Source: Cristatella mucedo (Eukaryota; Bryozoa; Phylactolaemata; Cristatellidae). Taken from it: DNA of 64,000 nt. Below, piece by piece: positions 44,801-54,539 of this stretch. The stretch lies in the NCBI GenBank assembly GCA_009760855.2, contig WPIO01000117.1:1189841-1253840 (forward strand). Reading direction: 5' to 3'. The first letter of the stretch is position 1; each line of letters starts with the position of its first letter. Made by a program: the position numbers and the translations under genes. The notes below the pieces were generated by a model. The model had not been told where the DNA came from. It saw nothing but the letters and a program-made list of their open reading frames with translations, and searched no databases.

Positions 44801-45180
44801 TCTGCACCGAGCTCTTTTGCATGTATGGAAAGCAGTTGAGCGCCTTCAGCTTCGACACTTTCTAAAGCATCTATAAACTATCACATAATTAGAAAACGGT
44901 TAGTAAAACACAAAACAAGCAGGAGCAAGCCTCCGTGCGAGCACTGTTGCACTACAATGACTGTGACCGCGACTTAATCCATTTCGTCCTGCGTAGCAAG
45001 CCCGTCGTCCAGCGCCTATCCAGTCATGTCTGTGTGGTCACGTGCTCCTTTCTCACGTGACCGATTCTCGCGACCACTACCCGGTTGCATCTTGGGCCAT
45101 CGGGGGGGGGGATTATCTGGAGGTCAAGGACGGGAACTCCTGAGCGGCTCGTACTGACACTGGAGGGAAAGAAAAATAAA
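44801..45180. other. unassigned interval
   Basis: A G run of 10 at about 45102. Nothing else recognised. Confidence 0.4.
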
Positions 45181-45182
45181 CT

Positions 45183-45345
45183 AAAAGGTAATTCATTTGC
45201 ATTGCACCCTAAGAGAATTTAATTTCTATCCAGGTGCTTCGCATGTGCCGCATGGCACGAGCTAACGACCTCGGTCATCAAATGCATTCAGCTTGACCTC
45301 GAGCATCAAATTCGAGCACCGAGACCTCTTGGCCAAACCAGGGTG
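45183..45345 (-). mobile_element. SINE-A copy with internal duplication
   Basis: In reverse: CTGGTTTGGCCAAGAGGTCT (A box), GTGCTCGAATTTGATGCTCG, a second CGAGGTC segment, a degraded B box in GTTAGCTCGTGCC, GAAGCACCTGGATAGAA and GGGTGCAATGCAAATGAATT. About 30 bp longer than other copies, because the region between the boxes is partly doubled. Confidence 0.78.
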
Positions 45346-45427
45346 ATGGACTTCCGCAGGATCTTTTTCCATTTCTCTGACTACAAAAACTTACGTCAGC
45401 GTGCTTTGATCCTCTATGACAAGAGCA

Positions 45428-45581
<154 letters not shown>

Positions 45582-45714
45582 AAACCGAGTGGTCGACGGA
45601 AGTCGGGGTCCGTCCGACTCCTGTCCGCGAAAGCCGACTCGAGGGTGGTCACATCGGCAGAGCCATAACGCTCGAAGCTCCATGTGTTATTTACGACAGC
45701 ATTCAGTGTATCCG
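45582..45714. other. short unassigned interval
   Basis: Nothing recognised. Confidence 0.4.
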
Positions 45715-45960
45715 TATGATTCACCCTTAATGTCGCTTAGGCGTGCTGACACTGTGCATGCTGTCAATAGCCATATTTTAGTGCTGACCCTATGCATGTT
45801 AACTCTAACCATGTTATGCTTGTTCATTGAACATGCTACTGCTAACCATTCGATCATGCTTCCTTGTCAGCAAACGTAAAGTGCCTAGAAAGAGATTGAG
45901 TTCTGTGAGGGCACAAGAACAAATGTATTATTATTATTAATATTATTATTATCCGTTCAA
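45715..45960 (+). mobile_element. L2-A LINE 3' end
   Basis: Words CTGACACTGTGCATGCTGTC, TGACCCTATGCATGTTAACT and CTAACCATTCGATCATGCTT, then GTAAAGTGCCTAGAAAGAG and (TTA)n. The same order occurs at 47.4-47.6 kb. Confidence 0.86.
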
Positions 45961-47080
45961 CCCTGCCTGCCCATGTCTCGTGCCGTCTCGCGAAGTCTCG
46001 CGGCTGCTTTCCCCCCTCTCAGAAGTCCTTCCCTACCGCAGGAGAGATAGGTGCACGAAACTAGTGCACTGGCGCCGACTCTCTGCGGTCACCAGGCCAG
46101 ATTCCTACCTTCTTACTCTGCGTAAAAACTCTTCAAAGTGTGCCTCAATAGGCGGCCATATTTATATATCGAGCCTTCGTAGCGATAGTCAGGAAACAAA
46201 GAGGATTGCCCGAGTCGGCTGCTAGATCGGCTAAACAACGCTCAAAGTGAGGGCACCAGATCGATAACTACTGGCAGATGTGATCGTGATATCGAACGCC
46301 ATCCCTGTCGGGTGCACCTAAGGATGCCCACTCTAACTCCAAGATCGCTAGGTAAGAGAACGACGAATCAAGCTACGAGCTACGCTGTGCTTTTATCGGC
46401 CTTTTGCCAAGAAGCGAGGTAGGAGTTCATGACGCCTGAGTTTGGCTGTCGTCTGAGCTGCAGCATTGCTCGTCCTAGAGCGTGCCCTGTCTGCCTGCCT
46501 GCCGACGCCATGCGAACACACTCCAAAAGCTTCGGTCACTCATTTCGTGACGCTTGCCGTCTGATCCATGCTCAACATCAACATACTACAACAATGAGCT
46601 TCAGCTATTCCTCTTCAAAGGAGCCGCCAATGTCGATAAACTGCTGTCGGACTGGACTATGAAAGCCACGAAAACGATCCGGTCAGCCTTTGGCAGTCTA
46701 GAGGCCTAGGCTGTAAGCAGAGTGGACAGGGCGCCCATCGTTCCCACCACCGCCATTAGGCCAACAGTACATCCTCCGCCCGTTGGGTTCGGTTGCTGCG
46801 AGTTCTAACGCCCACTGCTACCCGGCGCCCATCTCTGGGCAAGGCGATGTCGGTGTGTCCGGTGCCCTAGCGTAGCGTGCACTTAGTCCAAACGGCTGAC
46901 TTCGGCTGGCGAGTGGCCGTAATATTTCCGTTTTCGGTGCGCCCGGCCAGTAGCTGCTCGGCTGCCTGACTTGCTCGCTGACGAAGACTCTAGCAGAAGG
47001 TCTCTCTAGGCCATCGGGGTTTCTGCGCAGGAGTGAGGCGTTCGCACTGCCGCCCTCAGCCACCGCCGGAGAACCCGCGT
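45961..47080. other. unassigned interval
   Basis: No gene or family repeat recognised; frames up to 107 codons (46818-47141 -) without motif. Confidence 0.4.
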
Positions 47081-47084
47081 GTTG

Positions 47085-47235
47085 GAGGCAGCATCTGCGA
47101 CTCGCTGTGCTGAGCTTCTTGGCTTTGTCTCTCGCCGGCAAGGACTATCGCAGCACTGCGAGCCCTGCATTTGTGGCTAAGGACATTAGTGCACAAGCCA
47201 CTAACGAACGTTTGTGACATTTGGCGTGACTAAAG
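47085..47235. repeat. dispersed repeat R3, copy 1
   Basis: GGCAGCATCTGCGACTCGCT, CCGGCAAGGACTATCGCAGC, TGTGGCTAAGGACATTAGTG and CACTAACGAACGT. The same words in the same order occur at 52.84-52.99 kb, and the first half at 51.89 kb. No coding frame is shared. Confidence 0.72.
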
Positions 47236-47399
47236 GAAAGGATGGAAAAAAAGTAAGAGGAAACACCTGAGGATGTCACGGTACACGGGTCAATTGTTGC
47301 CCTGTTGGACAACACAGTCCCATTTGCAAGCTGCCGGGACTTCGCAGTGACTGGGGGCTGCTTTCGTTCAGAGACAATAATTGTAATATTAATAAAAGT
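47236..47399. other. short unassigned interval
   Basis: Nothing recognised. Confidence 0.4.
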
Positions 47400-47612
47400 A
47401 AATCTCTTATATAGCTAATGCGTGCTGCCACTGTGCATGCTGTCACTAACCTTATTTGCCTGCTGCTGACCCTGTGCATGTCATCTCTAACCATGATATT
47501 CTTGCTGTTTATTGAATATGCTATCACTAACCATTCGATCATCCTTGCTTTTCAGCAAATGTAAAGTGCCTAGAAAGAGATTAAGTTCTTCGAGAGTGTT
47601 ATGTAAATGACA
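47400..47612 (+). mobile_element. L2-A LINE 3' end without TTA tail
   Basis: TGCTGCCACTGTGCATGCTG, CTGACCCTGTGCATGTCATC, CACTAACCATTCGATCATCC and ATGTAAAGTGCCTAGAAAGA. It ends at GTTATGTAAATG, where an opposite-strand LINE piece begins. Confidence 0.82.
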
Positions 47613-47912
47613 GACCAGACGAGCTGCTGAGTTTTGCGAAATTTGCAGACGAATAAGGGCACATTCCAAGAGTCCTGAATAAAAAGAATTGAAGTAATCT
47701 AGATGCTACAGATTCGTCATAAACTCGTGAAATATAGTGGCTGTCATAGTCGTGTCTAATCCAGGCCCCAATCTTGGACAATTCTTCAGCTGAAAGTAAG
47801 GTGACGGTACAATGGAGACAACACACCTATCAAATGACAGGTGGCTTTGGATCAGTATGTATAGATTACGGGACGACGTCACTGGATGCTGGATGCTTGG
47901 CGAATCAATCAA
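47613..47912 (-). pseudogene. L2-A-type ORF2 thumb region, inverted
   Basis: Three minus-strand frames together give LYILIQSHLSFDRCVVSIV, FQLKNCPRLGPGLDTTMTAT, then SRVYDES and ALIRLQISQNSAARLVC. These match the order RNLGVL.DS, DTTSS.LVHAFV, LQLVQNSAARL of CR1/L2-type RTs. At least two frameshifts. It lies head to head with the next LINE piece. Confidence 0.75.
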
Positions 47913-49459
47913 AAGAGTGAGCTCTCTAACTCAAGAGTTATTGATTACAGGAGGCCTCAACATTCACGTTGGCAACCATAGCAGCAGCCAGGTCCGCTCA
48001 CTTCGTGACTGTCTGGAGAACTTCGGTTTGGTCCTGCACGTTAATCATGCCATTCATATCGGTGGCCATATCCTGAAACTCACCATCACTAAGGATGTCG
48101 GTCCCACTGACCTTGTTGTGTGCCCGCTGACCATCTAGGGACGTTTCTCAGTCTCGTTCGCTGTCTATTTTCCGCTGTACGCGCAGGGTAACATCAAACG
48201 TGCCCAGCGACGCACCTTGAAAAGCATTGACCTGGAGAAATTTTTTAAGTCTGCCTATGAGATAGGTCTTCTTGATCAGCAACCGGACTCGGACGCCAGC
48301 ATCAATACCCCCACTGACACAGGGAACGTAAATTTTAGGAGCAGTGCCTTTGGCAAGCATGCTCCCGTACATTCTGTCCATGTACAGAGTTGCAAAGATT
48401 CATTTTAATTAACCAAACACGTAACGAGATGCGACGTCTTAAGCGCAGGCTTGAATGCCGCTTTCAGAAGTCCAGATCTAATGAAATCTAGCAAATTTAA
48501 AAGAAGACTCCCTCAGAGTCTACAACTGAAAGCTCAGAAAAGCCAGGGCTTCCTTTTCACTCAAAAACTGAAGTACTGCCAGTCAGACTGAAAACGCATT
48601 TATAAGACAATTTGCTAGCCAATTATTAGAGGTCACACTCCGCAGATATAAGTGGCTCTGCCGAAGATTTTTCAGCCTTATTCAATGAAAAAATCGCACA
48701 TACTCATGCCTCCACGAAGCCCCTCCGACTAAAGCAGTTGTTCAGTCGCAAACTATGACTTCCCTTAAGAGATTTTCCGAGATTTTCGCATTCGATGTAG
48801 CTACCTCAATAAAGTCTAGTTAAAAGAGCTCATCTCCTGAAGACCCTCTACCATCGCCGCTGTGGTCTTCAATGGCAGACAAACTTGGAACGAACCTTTG
48901 TTCGCCTGTGGTATAGCAATGGCTGCAAGTACATAATTCGCTGAAGTTAAATTCAGTGCTGCTCCTTAATTTGTCGAAGCTCAGCAGGTGGCTTTTGGAA
49001 GAGCGAGTTTCCAACGCCGCTCCAGTGGAAACAATTCCATGAGCAGTAAGTACTCTGTACACTTTCTAACCACACGCTTGGTGGGCTTCAGCTACACGAC
49101 GCTCACCAGTAGAGTCGCAAACGATGAAGCCGGCGCACAATTGCTACTAAAATATTACTGCTAAAATATTATGGCACAATATTACTGCTAAAGGTCTTCC
49201 AAAATGATCGCACTTTGTACAGTAAATATCGCGAACGCATCAAATAGGCTTCTAAGGTATAAGTACTTTGCCATAAACGCAGCGAATGCAGGTAGGGGTG
49301 CCAGTCTTTTGTAAACGCGTGCCGAGTGCAGGTGTGACGACGATCGCGAAGCGCGAGAGGGAAGAAGACCGCTAAAATTTTAATAAAAATCCTTAGTATC
49401 CTTTTTAGCTCTGTCAGCGTATATGGTAGCCATTGCATGCAAGGTAAGGACAGTGATGG

Positions 49460-49572
49460 CCGAGGAGGTAAGGTGCTCACTCTTCGCGACTGAAGTCGTG
49501 GGTTCGAATCCTGCAGTGGGCGATTATTTATTGCCAACTGCAGGCGGCAGGTTATCTCTATATCACAATTGA
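49460..49572 (+). mobile_element. SINE-B copy inside the LINE relic
   Basis: TGGCCGAGGAGGTAAGGTGC (A box), AGTCGTGGGTTCGAATCC (B box), TGCAGTGGGCGATTATTTAT and TTGCCAACTGCAGGCGG. The 3' third is missing. Confidence 0.86.
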
Positions 49573-49766
49573 GTTGTTCTATCGAAATCTGATGGGCGGG
49601 TACAATTGCCTAGTTGCTAAGCCACTGCTCGTTCAAGTATCCCGTATAAGAATAGCCGAGGAGAGAAAACGAGTTACTCAAACTCTCTTGATCTAGGGTT
49701 AGCTTTTCTATAAATGCTCTGACAATTGCCGTTTTTTAAAGTTAAGGAACTTGACCGGCTACCGTT

Positions 49767-49818
49767 GACACGGATGCAATATTTGCTATGGTGACACGGA
49801 TGCAATATTTGCTATGGT
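49767..49818. repeat. 26-bp perfect tandem duplication
   Basis: The unit begins GACACGGATGCAATATTTGC, two copies head to tail, inside the LINE relic. Probably a local duplication after insertion. Confidence 0.93.
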
Positions 49819-50805
49819 GTGTAGCAACTGCCTGTGCTACAAATTCTCTACACTTCCTTGTTGCATGTATTGATGGAATTCGCACATTGATGGCAGCCAA
49901 CTTTCTTAAATTGAATGAAGATAAAACCAAGTTACCAGATATGGGCAAAGCAAGTGCGATTTAGAAAATAGAAAACCTAACGCTCAAAATCGGCTCCACC
50001 AGCATATCTCCTGTTGAATCTGCACATAAAAAATCTAGGTGTCCTCTTCCAACGTGACATTTCATTAGACGACTAGATCAGCTCCAAAATCAGATCTGTA
50101 TACATTCAGCTACATAGCATTGCTAAAATTCGGGCTTGTTAAGACACGGATACTTCATCTAAGTCGGTCCATGCATTTGTGACATTCCATCTTGACTTCT
50201 GTAACTCACTGCTTGCGGGTCTACCGGCATGTGCAATTAGGCGTTGCAGTTGGTGCAAAACTCGGCAGCTAGGCTCATCTGTCGTGAGCGTCGCAGTTGC
50301 CACAATATACCACTTCTCGCCGACATGCACTGGGTCCCAATCAAGAAGTGCATGGAGTTCAAGGTTCTGTCATTTACTTTTAGGTCCCTTCATTCTCTAG
50401 CTCCAGCCTACCTATCAGAACTACTCGCCTACCAGGCGAAGAATCGTACAACCCGCTGTTCTAACTCGAATCGTTTAGCCAAACTTCCTACGAACCTCAA
50501 AACTGTTGGAGACCATGCCTTTAGTTCCTATGCTCCCGAAGCCGGGAACTCACTGCCGACGCACGCCAAAACGTCCATCTGCCATGACATTTAAAAAAAA
50601 GCTTAGCACGCACCTACTTATTACAGCACTTGGTGGGTCTTTGTGATTCGGTCTTCGTGTGCACCTGCTTTTGCTATGCTTGGTACTTTCGGATGTTACC
50701 GCCGATCTTTGGTAATGCTAACCACACAGCATCTGTAAAGTGCCTAGAAAAAGATTCAGTTGTCTGAGGGTGGTATACAAATTTATTATTATTATTATTA
50801 CTAGT

Positions 50806-51880
50806 AGTAGTAGACTAGTAGTCTTTTTTAACCTGGGAGGCGAGTTTAACGATGAGCGCAGGCGAGGCACGCCCGAAGGAGGTGAGAGAAGAAGAAGAGC
50901 TGGGCGATGATTGGTGCAATCGCAATCGCTGCTGATCCTTGATTGACGCTTCCGGCCAGAGCTAGCACCCGCAACTTCATAGCTTCATTTCGCAGACGTG
51001 TAAGCGATTCGACGCTGGGGAAGTACTCGGTGGAGAATAGGGGTGGTGTTGCATGCACATGAAAGAGTTGTAGTTATACAAAGCCTTTGTTTACAGTAAT
51101 AAGGCAACTATATCTCTTTCTGGGAATATAGCATATTGCCAAGATGGATTTCAATGTCAGCTAGAGAAAGATAGCCGAACAATTATTAGCGATTTTGGCA
51201 TTACGACGTATTGAAGCATGATATTTCATCAACCAATAAATATTTAACATGAATCCGTGGGTCCGAAAGCACAAGTCACTGACCTCACGCTTACGTTGTG
51301 CCCTTTGTGCTATCCATAGTTCTACTACGATGGTGAAGCTACAATGAGCATCGTGCGAAAAACATCCAGAGAGAAAATTCACTAATTCTCATTTTAACAT
51401 AAAAGTGCTCTCTCAAAATTTATATTGAATATTGTGTTTTGCATTTAAGTATGCCATATTGATGAGCAGACTTTTGATCGCCGTCAATAAATTGCGTGAG
51501 TTAAACGTTTCAGAGATTGTCTCTCAGTTTAACGGATACAGGAAAAGTGAAATTCCGTCGTAGTGGATAGTCTGCCGGTCGAAAGATCATTGCAGATGAG
51601 CAATTGAGAAGCTTTACGCTTAATTTGCCCAGTCTTCGATTTTAATTTTGAATTTCGTTTAGCCGCACATGAACGTCCTAATTGGTCTGGTACTCGAGGC
51701 GAAGCAGTTGTGCTTGGGGGTTCGAACGAGTCAGGTACAGCCTATGGACGGCCCGCTCCTGTACACTCGTCCCGCTTAGTGGCCATTGAATAGAGCGCAC
51801 CTCGCTAAGGATATGGACTTGCTAGATTTAAAGTGTGCGCATGCGCTTTCCATTTCTGCCACGGGGTGCTGTCCTCAACC
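50806..51880. other. unassigned interval
   Basis: A minus-strand frame at 51161-51382 has a basic, helix-like middle (IAQRAQRKREVSDLC) that could be a decayed LINE linker, but I cannot align it. No other feature. Confidence 0.35.
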
Positions 51881-51887
51881 TCCTCCG

Positions 51888-51978
51888 CACACTAAGGCAG
51901 CATTTGCGACTCGTTAACAGCGCTTCCAGGCTCGGCCAGTTTTTCGAGCATTTGTCACGTGTGTTGGTAAAGACTACC
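51888..51978. repeat. dispersed repeat R3, copy 2 (first half)
   Basis: AAGGCAGCATTTGCGACTCG, CAGGCTCGGCCAGTTTTTCG and GTGTTGGTAAAGACTA match 52.84-52.92 kb. It adjoins the left edge of the 800-bp duplicated block. Confidence 0.72.
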
Positions 51979-51979
51979 A

Positions 51980-52780
51980 TGGTACGGATCGCCCGAGGGG
52001 CACTGATTTCGGGACGCGGTGGATTCTGGAAGATGGCGGCCTTTTCTCACTCGAGTGCTCAGCGGAAGAGAGCTGCACCGTAAAAGAGATTTTGCAGCAT
52101 TCATCTGATCTTGGCCTTCATTGTCGGCTGTCCGGTTCTAGTGGGCGGAACTCTTGCCCGGTAAAGCTAGCATACCGTGGGCTTCAGCCAAGAACACGAC
52201 TACGCACCGATCTGGTCCGACCTAGGCAAGGCAGGCCACCGGGAGGCCATAAAACCCGAGTGCCGCCATTAGGCTGCCCCTCATTGAAGTCACAGCATTG
52301 TCGTTAGCGCTGGCGTCAATTCAATCTTCAAAAGGATTGATTGCTGATTGCCTGTGCAGCGATGTCTGCTCCATCGAACTCCAGGCGAATACTAAAATCG
52401 GTGGAATATCTCATCCGATGTGCACGCATAAGAAGCCGGTTTCTGTTCCGTGCTCCATCGCATCAGGCCTAGCAATACTGATCCTTCCGAAGAGCCTAAA
52501 ACAGTCGGAGACGTAGGTGCCCACGTGACAAATAAACAGACAAGTATCTGGTTCTGTGCCATTTGAAGCCGATACCTGGGCCTTTGAACAGTATTTTTTC
52601 AGAGAATGCAGACTGCACATTTGATCCCAAGGCACGCCGAAATACTCTAATTTAGATGCTACCAATTAATAGGATAATGCAATTTCCGATTGATGCGGTA
52701 TCTTATCTGGCCACGTGACACCGAGTGGACAAATGTAAGCTGGAAAATGAGCGTGGCATTTTGATTCGAACAGTCGCTAG
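51980..52780. repeat. duplicated block D, copy 1 (801 bp)
   Basis: Colinear with 54540-55337 from GATCGCCCGA to CAGTCGCTAG with several small indels. Shared landmarks include TAAAGCTAGCATACCGTGG, CCATAAAACCCGAGTGCCGC, AATTCAATCTTCAAA, TGCATAAGAAGCCGGTTTCT and CCGAAGAGCCTAAA. A frame at 52298-52516 is open here, and its counterpart at 54919-55113 is also open. Of about 22 changed codons I aligned, nearly all change the residue, so it is not a conserved protein. Confidence 0.88.
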
Positions 52781-52785
52781 CGCCC

Positions 52786-52995
52786 AGTATACCAAGGCAG
52801 CATCTACATCAGCATTCGCACAGTATACTAAGGCAGCATCTGCAAATCGCTAGCCAGCCGCGCTCCGAGGCTCGGCCAGTTTTTTGGGTATCTGGCAGGC
52901 GTGTCGGCAAGGACTAGCAGCGATCGGAGCCGAACGCTGCGCTTGTGACCTAAGGACTTTGGTGCACCGTACGCGTTCGTAAATTAGACGCCGGA
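52786..52995. repeat. dispersed repeat R3, copy 3, with short internal duplication
   Basis: CAGTATACCAAGGCAGCATC at about 52786 and again at about 52830, then GAGGCTCGGCCAGTTTTTTG, GTCGGCAAGGACTAGCAGCG, CTTGTGACCTAAGGACTTTG and GTGCACCGTACGCGTTCG. It shares both halves with the 47.1-kb copy. Confidence 0.74.
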
Positions 52996-53189
52996 AAGCA
53001 AGCATGTCAACTGGTTAGCAATTATATGTTTGGTGTCAGCATGCATAACAACGCAAAGGAAACGCTGCAAGGAAGAAGCGAACGCTTATAGCAACGTGTG
53101 AGCTTTTGGCTTCTTTTTAAATGTCAGGTCGGGCAGGTTGTGACGTAAATTTTTAGCGAGTTCTAGGCCTAAATGAATAAATGAATAAA

Positions 53190-53355
53190 ATAATAAAGAT
53201 TAGATGACTTAGCTGCCTCATTCGTATAGCGGCAGAGGTGCCTTAACAGCTATCACCACCGCTTGCAGTTGGCAATAAAGGATCGCCGACGGCAGTATAT
53301 TCGAACCCACGACCTGGGTCGTCAAGAGCGAGCATCTTACCTCCTGGGTTAAGAC
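53190..53355 (-). mobile_element. SINE-B copy nested in L2-A
   Basis: In reverse: CCAGGAGGTAAGATGCTCGC (A-box region), GGTCGTGGGTTCGAATATAC (B box with a changed end), TTTATTGCCAACTGCAAGCG, GTGGTGATAGCTGTTAAGGC and GAGGCAGCTAAGTCATCTAA. Confidence 0.88.
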
Positions 53356-53372
53356 CCAGAGGCTAAAAGAAA

Positions 53373-53444
53373 GCCAACAGCGGGGATCAAACCAAGGACC
53401 GCCATTTTTACAAGACTGGTGCTATACCACTGAGCTATAGGGAC
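53373..53444 (-). tRNA. tRNA-Thr(UGU)-like pseudogene or SINE head
   Basis: In reverse the sequence starts GTCCCTATAGCTCAGTGGTA, with an A box as in real tRNAs, then CCAGTCTTGTAAAAATGG, where TGT sits at the anticodon position of a CTTGTAA loop, then a B box GGTTTGATCC. Pairing is incomplete: the anticodon stem has one mismatch, the T stem two or more, and the 3' acceptor side pairs poorly with GTCCCTA. That argues for a decayed tRNA or a tRNA-derived unit rather than a working gene. It sits directly upstream, in the same orientation, of a SINE-B copy, about 18 bp away. Confidence 0.6.
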
Positions 53445-53781
53445 TTGCCTAATGGAGCATCAGAACTAAAGGCCACGAAATAATTTGAGATTGATGCGAG
53501 GCGCAGTCAACTACTTGTAAGAGCTGGTGCTCCGCCTTCGACGCCGGATTAGAAAGTACCTGAGGTAGCTCGGAGCGTGAGAATGAAAGAACCTACGTTG
53601 ATGACCAAACCTTGAATTGGAGACGATACTTAATAGGTGGCCAAGGAAGGTCGATGATAGGCGGTTTGCGCTTACCTGCTGTGACACCATCTGTCACTAG
53701 GTAATTGCACTGGCAGGTGGACCTGGCATTGGACGCGATAGTAATTTGGTTTTTCGATGATATTGATATAGTTTGGTGCGC

Positions 53782-53945
53782 CATGATGGCTCACTAAGTA
53801 AGGTGGTTGCTTTACACGACCTCGGGACCGAGGTCGTGGGTTCGAATCCTATGGTGGGCGATCCTAAATTGCTGCCGAAAGCGGTGGTGATAGCCGTGAA
53901 GGCTGTTCCGTCGCTATACAAAAAGAGGCTGTTCAATCAGCTAGT
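53782..53945 (+). mobile_element. SINE-B copy, well preserved
   Basis: ATGGCTCACTAAGTAAGGTG (A box), CGAGGTCGTGGGTTCGAATC (B box), GGGCGATCCTAAATTGCTGC, GTGGTGATAGCCGTGAAGGC and AGAGGCTGTTCAATCAGCTA. Confidence 0.92.
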
Positions 53946-54539
53946 GTTTTCTGTTTTAGTTTCTACTGTGCATGTATCTCTTTGCGTTTGCTTCGCTTTT
54001 CAAATGTGGACTAAGTCAATCATCTCTTGGTTTTTTGCTAGTTTTAATTGCTTTAAGATTTTCGGCAAATGAATGTGGTCAGGCGAGCAAGCTCTGCCAG
54101 ATTCATGCTGACATGCATTTATGTGACGCTCAGTTATAAGTGGCACTGCGAGTAGCCTGAGGGTAGAAGGCAGCACAGATTCATTTTAGCAATCTGCCTG
54201 CACAAGATCGGCTCGCTGAACTTTTGGGCGTTGCTTGGACCTTCTGCCTCCTTGTGCCGCCATGTTTGATCACTTTTTTTTAACGCTGCCACACCACCGC
54301 AGACGTCGATGTAATTTTCCATCGTAGAAGTGAAGTATGCTCGAAATAATGAGAAATTCAAAGGAGTTTCGAGGTCATCTTGTAGCAATGTTAGTGCTGT
54401 ATACGAACTTGGCGCTCCTTCGAGTGCTCGTTTTCAATCGTCGGGCCATTTGACAACCCGTTCCAAATCTCACTGAAATCGCATTAATTATTTAGCAGCA
54501 AAAAGCGGCCTAGATGGATGTGTTTGAGCACCTCAGCTA
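53946..54539. other. unassigned interval
   Basis: Nothing recognised; lies between a SINE-B and block D copy 2. Confidence 0.4.

Larger units (their letters stand above)
47915..50805 (+). mobile_element. largest L2-A LINE relic: EN, linker, RT pieces and 3' tail
   Basis: In order: an AP-endonuclease C-terminal part at 47930-48140 (GGLNIHVGNHSSSQVRSLRD, LHVNHAIHIGGHILKLTIT, like the GDFN...H..G..LDLV.T end of that fold); a linker with RNEMRRLKRRLECRFQKSRS near 48425; SSPEDPLPSPL near 48835, like the start of the RT domain; then, after a gap holding a SINE-B, FLKLNEDKTKL near 49895, FVTFHLDFCNSLLAGLPACA near 50170, NSAARLICRERRSCHNIPLL near 50253 and LSFTFRSLHSLAPAYLSELL near 50370; finally the hairpin tail and (TTA)n at 50730-50797. 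RT motifs A-C are missing. Stops and frameshifts throughout. One element or two adjoining fragments of the same family cannot be separated. Confidence 0.72.
52996..53665 (-). mobile_element. L2-A LINE copy split by SINE-B and a tRNA-like unit
   Basis: Left part to about 53170: TGGTGTCAGCATGCATAAC, TTCTTTTTAAATGTCAGGTC and GAGTTCTAGGC. Right part from 53455: GAGCATCAGAACTAAAGGCC, GAGACGATACTTAATAGGTG. The order equals that of the 26-kb copy, so the DNA between was inserted. Confidence 0.75.

Noticed and set aside
53373-53444. A working tRNA-Thr gene
   Set aside because: Acceptor and T stems pair poorly and the T-loop C is changed; it reads as a decayed tRNA or SINE head.
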